Assembly (NCBI GenBank): GCA_004793585.1 | Contig: SRZB01000001.1 | Span: 62,001 to 126,000 of the forward strand | Length of the DNA stretch: 64,000 bases | Source: Hominisplanchenecus murintestinalis | GTDB taxonomy: Bacteria; Bacillota; Clostridia; Lachnospirales; Lachnospiraceae | Direction of reading: 5' to 3' | Part shown: positions 18,432 to 27,385 of the stretch, piece by piece | Layout of the letters: the number at the start of each line of letters is the position of its first letter | How positions within the stretch are numbered: the first letter of the stretch is position 1 | The notes under the pieces: model-generated | Database searches by the model: none | What the model saw: the letters and a program-made list of their open reading frames with translations, nothing else | What the model was told of the DNA's origin: nothing | Translations under genes and position numbers: made by a program

Positions 18432-19787
18432 TTACAGATTCCTCACATACTCTTTAAATTTTCTCCCCCGCACCTCATAGCTTGGGAACATATCCCAGCT
18501 TGCACATGCCGGTGAAAGAAGCACTGCATCGCCGCTCTCTGCACGTTCTGCGCAGATTTTCACGGCCTCTTCGAGCGTATCTGCAAATAAAATATTATCA
18601 AAGCCGCAAGTTCTTGCCGCCCTGGCAATCTTCTCCCTGGTTTCTCCTAAAAGAACCAGATATTTCACTTTTCCGTCAAAGGATAAAATCCATTCATCAT
18701 ATGAGGATTCCTTATCATACCCTCCGCCAATTAGAAGCGTCGGGCGGTCCATTGCCTGAATGCCTTTGATTGCCGCATCCGGGTTCGTCCCCTTAGAGTC
18801 ATTATAATATACCACGCCATTTTTCTCCGTGACATATTCAATCCTGTGCTCCACTGCCTGAAACTGCTTCACTGCCATGCAGATTTCCTCCGCCGGAACT
18901 CCGTAACTAAGCGCCATTCCCGCCGCCGCCATCACGTTTTCATAATTGTGCCTTCCCGGCAGGTTCAGTTCGCTGACATGGCAGATCACTGTCTTTTTTT
19001 CACCGTTTCTGTATGTAATCCTGCCTTCCTCCAGATAAATCCCCTGTTCTAATGTACGCAGGCTGCTAAAGAATAATACCTGGCATTTCAGAGTTTTTCC
19101 AAACTCCCGGAGCGCCTCATCCTCATAGTTCAGGACGCAGGTATCCTCTTCTCCCTGGTTCTTTGCAATGCTTTCCTTTACCCGGATATATTCTTCCATC
19201 GTATGGTGCCTGTTCAAGTGATCCGGCGTGATATTCAAAATCGCGCTCACCTTCGGCCGGAAAGTATCTATCGTCTCCAGCTGGAAACTGCTGATTTCCG
19301 CCACTGTCACTGATTCTTCATCTGTCTCCAATGCCACTCCGGTATAGGGCGTCCCAATATTTCCCACCACAAACACCGATTCCTGATGCAGGCTCATGAT
19401 TTCCCCCAGCAGGCTTGTCGTGGTCGTTTTTCCGTTTGTCCCCGTTATCGCCAGCACATTCCCTTTACTGTTCGCATACGCCAGCTCTACCTCTCCCCAA
19501 ATGGGAATTCCCCGGTCCCTCAACATATTTACTGCCGGAATATCTATCGGTACGCCAGGGCTTAATACTGCCAAATCCAACTCATCCAGCACCTCCTCCG
19601 GCAAATTGCCAATCAAGATCCTTGCTGGGATATCCTTCCCCAATTTTTCTTTTACCTGTTCCGGCTCTGTTTTCACATTTCCATCATATATCACCGGTTC
19701 CGCACCTTTTTTATACAGCAAAGCCGCTGCGCCGATTCCGCTCAGCCCTGTTCCGAATACCAGTACCTTTTTATCTTTTAATTCCAT
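18432..19787 (-). CDS. murD: UDP-N-acetylmuramoyl-L-alanine--D-glutamate ligase
   Basis: A 451-residue Mur ligase adding D-Glu to UDP-MurNAc-L-Ala. The N-terminal Rossmann motif is VFGTGLSGIGAA; the ATP loop is TGTNGKTTTTSLLGE near residue 115; NITPDHLNRH and YNDSKGTNPDA complete the signature. It lies 22 bases after mraY and 71 bases before ftsW. Confidence 0.96.
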   Translation of the reverse strand: MELKDKKVLVFGTGLSGIGAAALLYKKGAEPVIYDGNVKTEPEQVKEKLGKDIPARILIGNLPEEVLDELDLAVLSPGVPIDIPAVNMLRDRGIPIWGEVELAYANSKGNVLAITGTNGKTTTTSLLGEIMSLHQESVFVVGNIGTPYTGVALETDEESVTVAEISSFQLETIDTFRPKVSAILNITPDHLNRHHTMEEYIRVKESIAKNQGEEDTCVLNYEDEALREFGKTLKCQVLFFSSLRTLEQGIYLEEGRITYRNGEKKTVICHVSELNLPGRHNYENVMAAAGMALSYGVPAEEICMAVKQFQAVEHRIEYVTEKNGVVYYNDSKGTNPDAAIKGIQAMDRPTLLIGGGYDKESSYDEWILSFDGKVKYLVLLGETREKIARAARTCGFDNILFADTLEEAVKICAERAESGDAVLLSPACASWDMFPSYEVRGRKFKEYVRNL

Positions 19788-19809
19788 TTTTTCCCTCCTG
19801 TTTCCTGAC

Positions 19810-20778
19810 TTAGTAGGACAATATCATAAGCCCCGCCATGCACAGCAGCGCCGTAATCACGGTAAATACCGTCACGACCCTTGTCTCAGACCAGCCGCAG
19901 AGTTCAAAATGATGATGAATAGGCGCCATTTTAAAGAATCTTTTTCCGCCTGTTTTCTTAAAATACGTCACCTGGATCATGACAGAAAGTACCTCGACCA
20001 GATAGATCAGCCCTACAATCACAATAATCCACGGAATCCTGAGGATATATGCGCTTCCGGCCACAAAACCTCCCAGAGCCAGGGAACCGGTATCACCCAT
20101 AAACACCTGTGCCGGGTGCACATTAAAAAGCAAAAATCCCAGCAGCGCGCCCGTCACTGCAGCCGTAATCGGTTCGATCCCTCCCCCGAATACCGCAGAA
20201 ACCACGGTGAAAAATACCGCCACCATCACCGTAACTCCGGTAGCCAGGCCATCCAGCCCGTCCGTAAAGTTTACGCCGTTCACAGTTCCGATTACTGCTA
20301 TGTACACAAGCGGCACGGTAATCCACTTACAGTCAAAATACTCCCCGCCGCTAAATGGAATCAGCACGGTAAGAAAACTATCGTCCACCATCAGCATATA
20401 TGCCAGGAATACCGTCGTCACAACAATCTGCCCCGCCATCTTCTGCATCGGGTACAGCCCGTCTGAACGCTTCATTACGACTTTCAGATAGTCATCCAGA
20501 AAACCGATAATCCCAAACCCCACAGTCAGAAAGAGTACCGGAACAATATTGGGATACTGCCTGATAAAGAGCAGGGAGGTCACTACGATCACCATCAGGA
20601 TAATCAGTCCGCCCATAGTCGGGGTCCCGGCCTTTTTCAGATGGGACTGTACTCCCTCCTTCCTCTCTGTCTGTCCTATCTTCAGTCTCCGCAGAAACGG
20701 AATCACAAAGGGACTCAATGCTACGCTGATTGCGAATGCTGTCAGCAATGGAATTACTACTTCTGTACCTAAAATCAT
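19810..20778 (-). CDS. mraY: Phospho-N-acetylmuramoyl-pentapeptide-transferase
   Basis: A 322-residue membrane enzyme with about ten helices that links the muramyl-pentapeptide to undecaprenyl phosphate, making lipid I. Key segments are TPTMGG, FLDDYLKV with its metal-binding Asp pair, NFTDGLDGLA, and the C-terminal MAPIHHHFEL histidine motif. Length is normal. Confidence 0.96.
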   Translation of the reverse strand: MILGTEVVIPLLTAFAISVALSPFVIPFLRRLKIGQTERKEGVQSHLKKAGTPTMGGLIILMVIVVTSLLFIRQYPNIVPVLFLTVGFGIIGFLDDYLKVVMKRSDGLYPMQKMAGQIVVTTVFLAYMLMVDDSFLTVLIPFSGGEYFDCKWITVPLVYIAVIGTVNGVNFTDGLDGLATGVTVMVAVFFTVVSAVFGGGIEPITAAVTGALLGFLLFNVHPAQVFMGDTGSLALGGFVAGSAYILRIPWIIVIVGLIYLVEVLSVMIQVTYFKKTGGKRFFKMAPIHHHFELCGWSETRVVTVFTVITALLCMAGLMILSY

Positions 20779-20860
20779 TTCGCACCTCTTCGCTTTTTAT
20801 TCAAGTGTGCCGTTTTTCTCCGCACATTTGGTATTAGTATAATTCTTTTCGCCCCATTAA

Positions 20861-22669
20861 TCAACCATTATTTGCCTCAGTTTCCTCTTCAGTGCTTTCC
20901 GGAGCGTCATTTTCCACTCCCAGATAGGGAAGGATGTTCTTGTAAATATCCTGTATTACCGGCGCCGCAATAATTCCCCCATAATACAGCCCCTGTGGAT
21001 TATTGATAACACACAGCCCGATTACCTGCGGATTTGATGCCGGTGCAAATCCTAAAAACGAGGATATATATTTGTTTGCGCTTCGCGGAAGTGTCTCTGA
21101 AGTAGCCGTTTTCCCTCCAATATGATACCCTTCAAGAAACGCATTTTTTCCCGAACCTCCATCCACTACCTGTTCCAATATGTAGCGCATAGTCTCTGAA
21201 GTCCCCTCTGATACAATCTGGTCTCCCAGCGGATACTGCAGCTTTTCATACAGGGTTCCCTCGTCATCCCTCACTTCCACACCAAAATGAGGCGTAATCC
21301 TCCGTCCTCCATTAATAATAGAACTTGCCGTAGTAATCAGCTGCATCGGAGTAATCTGGAACGACTGGCCAAAAGAAACTGTCGCCAGCTCTACCTGCCC
21401 CATATTTTCTTTCTTATGCATGATAGTAGCGGCCTCCCCCGGAAGGTCTACTCCTGTCTTTCCTTTCAGTCCAAACTTTTCAAAATAGTGATAATAGTTA
21501 TCAATCCCCAATCGCAGCCCTACTTCGATAAATACCGGATTGCAGGAGTTCATCGTCCCCTGTACAAAATCCTCCGCACCGTGTCCGCCGACTTTATGGC
21601 AGCGTATGCGCCTGTCCTCCACGATTTTAAAGCCTGGACAGCTAAACCTATCCTTTAAAGACACCACGCCTTCCTCCAGCCCAGCGGCAGCCGTTATGAT
21701 TTTAAACGTGGAACCCGGCTCATAAGTATCGTTAATGCAGCCATTCCGCCACATACGGTTCAGCGCATCCTGCTTTTCTTCCGCGCTCATACCGGAAGTG
21801 TCTGTATTTAATGTAAACGGATCATTTAAGTCAAACTCCGGCACATTCACCATCGCCAGGATTTCCCCATTGTATGGGCGCATCAGGATAATAGACACGG
21901 AGTCCGCCTGCTTCTGCTGCATCACCCGGTACGCCGCCTGTTCTACATACTTCTGGATATTTGCATCCAGGCTGATATGCAGGTTCTTGCCGTTTACCGG
22001 TTCCTGGCGGCTTTCGCCCGCATCCGGCAGCTCCACACCGCGGGCATCCGTCAATGTCAGGATTTTTCCCGGTTCTCCCTGCAGTACCTCATCATACTTT
22101 ACCTCCAGCCCGACAATCCCCTGGTTATCGCTCCCTGTGAATCCCAAAACCTTCGAAGCCAGTGAACCATATGGATAATACCTTTTGAAGTCCTCATCTA
22201 CCTTCACTCCTGCCAAATCATATTCCCGTATTCTGTCCCCTACTTCTTTTTCCACATTTGTTTTTACCCGTTCAATAGAGCTAACCTTTTCCACACGTTT
22301 TCTGACATCTTCTTCCGGAATCTCCAGTTCCTTTGCCAGTATCTGAATAATCTTTTCCGGCTCTTTTATCTGACTGTGGATAACCGAAATGGTACACACT
22401 GTCTTATTCGCCGCCAGCACATTCCCGCATGCATCAATAATTTTTCCCCTCGCCGCCTTAATGTCTCTTTCCCTCTCATGAAGCTGCTCTGCTTTCTCGC
22501 TGTAATACTCTGACTGCGTGAGCATCAGAAATCCCAGTCTTCCAATCAGAAACGACAGCACCGAAAAACAGATGAGAAAAACCACCAGGATTTTCTTCTT
22601 GTGGAATGTTTTCATCCTCTGCAGCGCGCCCTCTTCTGCTTTCTGCCTTGCAGAAAATGATAGTTTCAT
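20861..22669 (-). CDS. Class B penicillin-binding protein, SpoVD/PBP2-like
   Basis: A transpeptidase of about 602 residues with an N-terminal anchor, a PBP dimerisation domain and a catalytic domain. The active-site Ser is in STFK (S320 from this start), with SCN downstream. The third motif reads KTA (residues 520-522) instead of KTG. The start is uncertain: ATG 22684 lies inside a strong hairpin, whereas ATG 22669 follows the GAGG of that hairpin by 9 bases. No PASTA repeats are present, unlike canonical SpoVD. It is probably the sporulation or second septal PBP of the cluster. Confidence 0.85.
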   Translation of the reverse strand: MKLSFSARQKAEEGALQRMKTFHKKKILVVFLICFSVLSFLIGRLGFLMLTQSEYYSEKAEQLHERERDIKAARGKIIDACGNVLAANKTVCTISVIHSQIKEPEKIIQILAKELEIPEEDVRKRVEKVSSIERVKTNVEKEVGDRIREYDLAGVKVDEDFKRYYPYGSLASKVLGFTGSDNQGIVGLEVKYDEVLQGEPGKILTLTDARGVELPDAGESRQEPVNGKNLHISLDANIQKYVEQAAYRVMQQKQADSVSIILMRPYNGEILAMVNVPEFDLNDPFTLNTDTSGMSAEEKQDALNRMWRNGCINDTYEPGSTFKIITAAAGLEEGVVSLKDRFSCPGFKIVEDRRIRCHKVGGHGAEDFVQGTMNSCNPVFIEVGLRLGIDNYYHYFEKFGLKGKTGVDLPGEAATIMHKKENMGQVELATVSFGQSFQITPMQLITTASSIINGGRRITPHFGVEVRDDEGTLYEKLQYPLGDQIVSEGTSETMRYILEQVVDGGSGKNAFLEGYHIGGKTATSETLPRSANKYISSFLGFAPASNPQVIGLCVINNPQGLYYGGIIAAPVIQDIYKNILPYLGVENDAPESTEEETEANNG

Positions 22670-22722
22670 AAACAAAAACCTCATAAAAGCTTTGTTATAA
22701 GTATATCTCAGCTTTTATGAGG
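22670..22722 (-). terminator. Hairpin overlapping the start of the second PBP gene
   Basis: CCTCATAAAAGC (22722-22711) pairs perfectly with GCTTTTATGAGG (22690-22679) around a 20-base loop, followed by TTTTTGTTT. It resembles an intrinsic terminator, yet the 3' arm carries both an ATG and the GAGG ahead of the next ATG, so it could also mask translation start. Confidence 0.65.
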
Positions 22723-22736
22723 TTATGTATGCTTCT

Positions 22737-25097
22737 TTATTCCAGCCCTAAATCTTCACTTGTGACTCCTCCGGCTCCACCCATTCCTTCAGAATTCCCG
22801 TCGTTCTCCGGGGGCGGCGCAGCGATATCCGGATTATCGGCAGGCTGTTCTTCTGCCTGGATAGCGTTTCCGTTTTCGTCTGTCTCCGGTTCAGTTTCTA
22901 TCACGTTTCCATTTTCGTCCGTCTCCGGCTCTGTTTCTATCACGTTTCCATTTTCGTCCGTCTCTGGCTCCTGTGTCTCCACCTGCCGTCCGATTTCGGC
23001 TTCTTCTCTTGTAATCCCGATGTTATTCAGCTCCTCGTCTGTTACTTCCTCTGTCGGATAAATATTCAGATACGGCAGGATTTCCTGCAGGATTTTTCGT
23101 GCGATGATATGGGCATATCCGCCGGTAGACTGGTCAGCCACATTCGGTTCATCCACAACTACATAAATAACCACCTGCGGATCATCTATTGGAACGCATC
23201 CGATGAAAGAAACCAGATATTTCCCTTCCCACCGCTTTCCTGTCTCCGGATTAATCTTTTCTGCCGTTCCCGTTTTTCCGCCTACCCGGTAGCCCGGAAC
23301 TTTCGCCTTTCTTCCCGTACCTTCCCGCACTCCTGCCTCCAGTGCTTCCCTGAGTATCGAAGATGTCCTGGCTGAAATCGGCTGGAGCATCAGCAGCGGT
23401 TCCACACTTTTCGCCACTCCTCCATTTGCATCCAACACCTGCCTTACCAAATGCGGCTGATAATAGTAACCGCCGTTTACAACTGCTGAAAATGCTGCAA
23501 ACTCCTGTACCATCGTACATGTAAATCCCTGTCCAAAACTGTTTGTAGCCAGCTCTACCTCATGCATCCCTTCTCTTGTATAAACATTCCCTGTGCTTTC
23601 GTTTGGAAGGTCTATTCCCGTAACACGCCCAAAATTGAACAGCCTCTGGTATTTGCAGAAATTTTCGACTCCCAGCCGAAACCCTATTTCCATCAACGCA
23701 TCGTTACAGGAATTCTTAATAGCGTCAATCACAGTTTCTTCCCCATGTCCATAGATATTGTCGCACTTGATTTTCCAGTCTGCAACCTGTCTTCCGCCGT
23801 CACAGATAAACATTTCATCTCCGGTAAGCGCTCCTGTTTCCAATGCGGAAGATACCGTAATTGGTTTAAACGTAGAACCGGGTTCAAATGCATCTGACAC
23901 ACAGAAGTTGCTCCACATCTCATTCATAATCTGAGAACGGAACTCGTTCCTCTCCTTTTCAACCTTTTCCTCAGCAGTCAACTTTTTTCCGGTTTCTGCA
24001 TCTGTTTCTGCGGCTGCTTCCGTCTCCGTTTCTGTTGTCTGTCCTTCCGATTCTGCTTTTTCCCTCTCTTCTGCCTTTTTTTCTTCTTCTGCCCTCTTCT
24101 TCTCAACCCTCTGATCTATTTCTGCCTCAAGTTCTTCCTTTGTATACAGCCTGCTCATATCCTGCGGATTATTCAAATCAAATCCATGATTACTGGCCAT
24201 CGCATAAATTTCACCCGTATTCGGGTTACCTACGATAACCCCAGTATTCTTACTGCCCTTTCCCTCCAATTCCCCGGACGTATCTGACACATACTCTTCA
24301 TCAAATTCCTGAATATACTTTTCCACGATTTCCTGAATATTCACATCCAGGGTAGTGACAATCGTATTTCCATGTTCCGGTTCAATTACTGTGCGTTTCA
24401 GCTCTGAGTCTTCGTTCAAATATCCGTACTCCCTGCCGTTGACACCGTTCAGTACATCAGAATAATATGCCTCTAGTCCACAAATACCGTCATTCGCATT
24501 ATTAGAAAAACCTATGACATTGCTTGCCATTGTATTCATCGGATACTTCCGTATATAATACTCCTCAAACCAGACCCCCTGGATTTTCTGCCTTTTTTCG
24601 ATTTCTTCCTTCGACAGCCCCGAATTTTCTCCTGGTGATGCATACTCCTCAAAGGCTTTCTTTTTTTCAAGAGTAATCCCCCGCGCCAAAACCTGGTACT
24701 GGCTTGTTTTCGTGTTCTCATCTGTCAGCCGCTTTCTGATATCCGCCTCGTCCAGTTCAAAAATCTCCACCAGTGCATGAACCGTGGGTTCCAGAAACCC
24801 TTTTCCGTTATTTAGTTCCAGGCAGTCCATAACTACGTTATAGACTTTCTCACTCTGAGCCAGCACATTTCCGTTGGTATCCTGGATATCTCCCCGGCGG
24901 TAAGGAATCGCCCGGCTGTCATATTGCTGCTGGGACAGTACCTGCTTCGTATAAGTATCGCCGCTCTTTGCTGTAATAAGCGCAATCTTAATATTTAACC
25001 CTACTAAAATGAATAAAATAAATGCAAACAAAACCATCAGCTTTATCTGCATTTTTTTTGTAAATTTCCTATCTTTTCTCTTTTTTCTTCCTGCCAC
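22737..25097 (-). CDS. ftsI: Class B penicillin-binding protein, FtsI-like, with transpeptidase-domain insertion
   Basis: A 786-residue septal transpeptidase candidate: basic start, one helix (about residues 18-40), dimerisation domain, then the catalytic domain with S408 (STFK), S463 (SCN) and K608 (KTG). Between the start of the catalytic domain and the SxxK motif lies a charged insertion at about residues 325-390 rich in Glu, Lys and Thr (EEEKKAEEREKAESEG and beyond) that family members normally lack. The tail has three tandem 13-residue repeats (PETDENGNVIETE) and a Gly/Pro/Asn-rich end. It follows ftsL by 11 bases. Confidence 0.92.
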   Translation of the reverse strand: MAGRKKRKDRKFTKKMQIKLMVLFAFILFILVGLNIKIALITAKSGDTYTKQVLSQQQYDSRAIPYRRGDIQDTNGNVLAQSEKVYNVVMDCLELNNGKGFLEPTVHALVEIFELDEADIRKRLTDENTKTSQYQVLARGITLEKKKAFEEYASPGENSGLSKEEIEKRQKIQGVWFEEYYIRKYPMNTMASNVIGFSNNANDGICGLEAYYSDVLNGVNGREYGYLNEDSELKRTVIEPEHGNTIVTTLDVNIQEIVEKYIQEFDEEYVSDTSGELEGKGSKNTGVIVGNPNTGEIYAMASNHGFDLNNPQDMSRLYTKEELEAEIDQRVEKKRAEEEKKAEEREKAESEGQTTETETEAAAETDAETGKKLTAEEKVEKERNEFRSQIMNEMWSNFCVSDAFEPGSTFKPITVSSALETGALTGDEMFICDGGRQVADWKIKCDNIYGHGEETVIDAIKNSCNDALMEIGFRLGVENFCKYQRLFNFGRVTGIDLPNESTGNVYTREGMHEVELATNSFGQGFTCTMVQEFAAFSAVVNGGYYYQPHLVRQVLDANGGVAKSVEPLLMLQPISARTSSILREALEAGVREGTGRKAKVPGYRVGGKTGTAEKINPETGKRWEGKYLVSFIGCVPIDDPQVVIYVVVDEPNVADQSTGGYAHIIARKILQEILPYLNIYPTEEVTDEELNNIGITREEAEIGRQVETQEPETDENGNVIETEPETDENGNVIETEPETDENGNAIQAEEQPADNPDIAAPPPENDGNSEGMGGAGGVTSEDLGLE
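22865..22975. repeat. 39-bp tandem repeat in the PBP gene tail
   Basis: Almost three units of 39 bp (22865-22903, 22904-22942, 22943-about 22975) differ at a few positions only. They encode the PETDENGNVIETE repeats, and copy number could change without loss of frame. Confidence 0.85.
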
Positions 25098-25108
25098 ATT
25101 CTCACCTG

Positions 25109-25600
25109 CTACTCTATGGGGACATCATCATACTGGCGGACATAATCACTGTCCTGCACATCATATGTAATAATCTGTCCCTGATTTGCATATATCATCC
25201 CAAACTTGCTAATCGCAATATTCTTTACTTCATCTAGGTCCACGGAAGCCGCCGCTTTTTCATAAGCAGCATCATTCTCCATTTTAAGCTTGGAAATCTG
25301 GCTCTCCAGAGCTGCAATCCTCTTCCTGTAAGCTGTATTATCAGCCTGAGGCTGCAGATACCCTACGCACACAAAGACAGTAACTGCAGCTGCTATAAAA
25401 AGAAAAAATACATATTTCAAATTCAGCTGCAATGCCTTTTCACGGTTTCTGCTCGTCTTTTTGCTCACGGAAGGTCTTGCTTTCTCCTTCCTCCGCGGAA
25501 TATTTTCCTCTCTCTCCGGAACCCGTACAACGTTTCCTTCTATATAAGAATCCATTCTGTAATTATAGTCTTTCTTGCTGTATCCTGCTTTTCTCCCCAT
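25109..25600 (-). CDS. ftsL: FtsL-like cell division protein
   Basis: A 163-residue bitopic protein: basic cytoplasmic region to about residue 60, one helix (about 61-80, YVFFLFIAAAVTVFVCVGYL), then a short periplasmic coiled coil (RKRIAALESQISKLKMEN) and a tail ending DDVPIE. Position between rsmH and ftsI is the classic ftsL place, and FtsL sequences diverge strongly, so assignment rests on topology and context. It should bridge FtsQ/DivIC and the FtsW-FtsI synthase. Confidence 0.8.
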   Translation of the reverse strand: MGRKAGYSKKDYNYRMDSYIEGNVVRVPEREENIPRRKEKARPSVSKKTSRNREKALQLNLKYVFFLFIAAAVTVFVCVGYLQPQADNTAYRKRIAALESQISKLKMENDAAYEKAAASVDLDEVKNIAISKFGMIYANQGQIITYDVQDSDYVRQYDDVPIE

Positions 25601-25637
25601 TTTTTACCTCCCCGGTTCTTCTTCTGCCTCATCCTGC

Positions 25638-26588
25638 CTATGCCTCCAGGGGCGCTCTCCGCTCAAACACACGCAGCTTTGAACTCTTTGCCCGCTTATT
25701 CTCCTCCAGCTCCGCCACTCCCGGTACAATAGGCTTCCTGGTAACTACCCTGCCCTTCGATGCTCTCCCACATACACACACCGGAAAATTTTTCGGACAT
25801 ATGCACGGATTTTCATTCCTGCGGAAACTGTTTTTCACGATTCTATCCTCCAGGGAATGGAACGTAATCACACAGATGCGTCCATTTTCCCTCAGCAGCT
25901 CTATCATACCGTCCAGAGAATTTTCCAGAACCTCCAGTTCTCTGTTCAGTTCAATCCGTATCGCCTGGAATGTTTTTTTGGCCGGGTGTCCGCCTACCGC
26001 CCGGATTTTCATCGGTATTGCCGCTTTTATTATTTGAATTAACTCCCCAGTCGTTTCAATTTCTTTGTTCTGCCTCGCACTCACAATGTGCTTTGCAATA
26101 TTCTTCGCAAACTTGTCCTCTCCGTAGTCCCGGATAATCCGGTATAATTCTGTCTCACTATACTCGTTCACGATATCTCTTGCAGTCATCTCCTGACGCT
26201 GATCCATCCGCATATCAAGCGGAGCGTCCTCCCTGTAAGTGAAGCCGCGGTCTGCCGTATCCAGTTGGTAGGAGGATACTCCCAAATCCAAAACAATTCC
26301 ATCTACTGCCGCAATCCCCATCGCGGCTAACTCTTTTCGCATATCGCAGTAATTGCTGCGTATGACTGTTACTTTATCTCCAAACTCCCCTAAGCGCTTT
26401 TTTGCAGCCTCGATAGCCGCCGCGTCCTGGTCAATCCCTATCAGGCGTCCTTTATCAGACAGTCTCCTGCATATTTCATAAGAATGACCGCCGCCGCCCA
26501 GCGTTCCATCCACATAGATTCCATCCGGCCGGATATCCAGCGCCTCTATTGTCTCATCCAATAAGACAGATTTGTGTTCAAATCCCAT
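25638..26588 (-). CDS. rsmH: 16S rRNA (cytosine-1402-N4)-methyltransferase
   Basis: A 316-residue SAM-dependent methyltransferase (MraW). [13 protein letters not shown] opens the protein, [10 protein letters not shown] is the SAM loop, [14 protein letters not shown] and [13 protein letters not shown] are family blocks, and [15 protein letters not shown] is near the C-terminus. It starts 15 bases after mraZ, as usual in the dcw operon. Confidence 0.97.
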   Translation of the reverse strand: MGFEHKSVLLDETIEALDIRPDGIYVDGTLGGGGHSYEICRRLSDKGRLIGIDQDAAAIEAAKKRLGEFGDKVTVIRSNYCDMRKELAAMGIAAVDGIVLDLGVSSYQLDTADRGFTYREDAPLDMRMDQRQEMTARDIVNEYSETELYRIIRDYGEDKFAKNIAKHIVSARQNKEIETTGELIQIIKAAIPMKIRAVGGHPAKKTFQAIRIELNRELEVLENSLDGMIELLRENGRICVITFHSLEDRIVKNSFRRNENPCICPKNFPVCVCGRASKGRVVTRKPIVPGVAELEENKRAKSSKLRVFERRAPLEA

Positions 26589-26603
26589 ACTTTCCTCCCC
26601 AGG

Positions 26604-27035
26604 TTATATGCCTAAACCTAAATCCGTCATCTGCTCTGCGATATCATCCATATCGTCGTAAGAACTGTTCTCGATCCATTTAGACTTACTCCAGATCTCA
26701 ATCCGATTCAGCATGCCGGCAAGCACTACATCTTTTTCCAGACAAGCAAATCCCCTCAGCGTCTGCGGCAAGAGAACCCTCCCCTGCTTGTCCAGCTCAC
26801 ACGGTGTAGCGCCCGATACAAAGAAACGTGAGAACTGCCTTGCGCTCTTGTTTGTAAGCGGTAATTTTTCCAGCTTTTCTTCAAAAGCAGCCCATCTGTC
26901 ATTTGGGAACACAAACAGACAGCCGTCTAACCCTTTCGTGACTACAAATTCGTCGCCCAGTTCCTCGCGGAATCTGGAAGGGATGATTAGCCTGCCTTTG
27001 GTATCAATACTGTGATTGTATTCTCCCATAAACAT
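26604..27035 (-). CDS. mraZ: Transcriptional regulator MraZ
   Basis: A 143-residue protein with two tandem SpoVT/AbrB-like halves, each with the DxKGR core (SIDTKGRLIIPSRF and ELDKQGRVLLPQ). MraZ forms a ring and binds tandem GTGG repeats at its own promoter, repressing the dcw operon in bacteria where it has been studied. Four such repeats lie upstream here. It is the first gene of the cluster. Confidence 0.96.
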   Translation of the reverse strand: MFMGEYNHSIDTKGRLIIPSRFREELGDEFVVTKGLDGCLFVFPNDRWAAFEEKLEKLPLTNKSARQFSRFFVSGATPCELDKQGRVLLPQTLRGFACLEKDVVLAGMLNRIEIWSKSKWIENSSYDDMDDIAEQMTDLGLGI

Positions 27036-27063
27036 AACGACTCACCTGCTTTTGGGAAGATGC

Positions 27064-27099
27064 CCCCATTTGGCTCCACCTTCCTCCACTTTTCACCAC
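27064..27099 (-). promoter_or_regulatory. MraZ operator: four GTGG boxes at 10-bp spacing
   Basis: On the minus strand GTGGTG (27099-27094), GTGGAG (27089-27084), GTGGAG (27079-27074) and ATGGGG (27069-27064) repeat every 10 bp, the known layout of MraZ binding sites. They lie between the -10 box and the mraZ start. Confidence 0.9.
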
Positions 27100-27109
27100 T
27101 TATGTTACT

Positions 27110-27137
27110 ATCATAGCATACTTTTCACAAAAAACAA
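27110..27137 (-). promoter_or_regulatory. Predicted dcw operon promoter
   Basis: On the minus strand TTGTTT (27137-27132), 16-base spacer, TATGAT (27115-27110). The start point would fall just before the first MraZ box. Confidence 0.7.
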
Positions 27138-27172
27138 GGAAAACTTTGCAAAATTATGCTGTCTCCGGGCAC

Positions 27173-27220
27173 ATAAAAAACAGGACGAACTCCCCTTTGG
27201 AGCCCGCCCTGTTTTTTATA
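27173..27220. terminator. Terminator downstream of the ychF-lgt-spo0E-like genes
   Basis: An interrupted stem (ACAGG-CG-CTCC pairing with GGAG-CG-CCTGT) is flanked by T-runs on both strands. On the minus strand it separates these genes from the mraZ promoter. Confidence 0.8.
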
Positions 27221-27226
27221 TTACAT

Positions 27227-27385
27227 TTATTCATTTGTAAGTCCAATATACTCCGCAATCAAGGCATCTACCAAAAGGCTTTGTTGATATGCCTCATCTG
27301 CCTTCTTATCTTTTACCATCTGATTCAGGCTTGTACGCTCTTTTTCAATCCTTATCTTCAAATCTTCAATTCTTTTCACATTCAT
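27227..27385 (-). CDS. Spo0E-like aspartyl-phosphate phosphatase
   Basis: A 52-residue protein, MNVKRIEDLKIRIEKE at its start and ALIAEYIGLTNE at its end. It shows the Spo0E family pattern: an N-terminal helix (I..L...IE..R..L), a short loop and a second helix with Y-x-x-S-x-x-x-D-x-L-I-x-x-Y, here lacking the strict SQELD. Spo0E proteins dephosphorylate Spo0A~P and delay sporulation. The start overlaps the lgt 3' end by 20 bases in another frame, with AGGTG ahead of the ATG. A terminator follows directly. Confidence 0.72.
   Translation of the reverse strand: MNVKRIEDLKIRIEKERTSLNQMVKDKKADEAYQQSLLVDALIAEYIGLTNE

Noticed and set aside
19396-20466. A 356-codon open frame on the plus strand opposite mraY and murD
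   Set aside because: It is a shadow: the minus strand carries two intact conserved enzymes, and the plus-strand translation has no family features and no ribosome-binding site.
22865-22975. The 39-bp repeats as a CRISPR array
   Set aside because: Units are contiguous, without spacers, in frame and inside a coding gene. No CRISPR array or cas gene was seen anywhere in the window.
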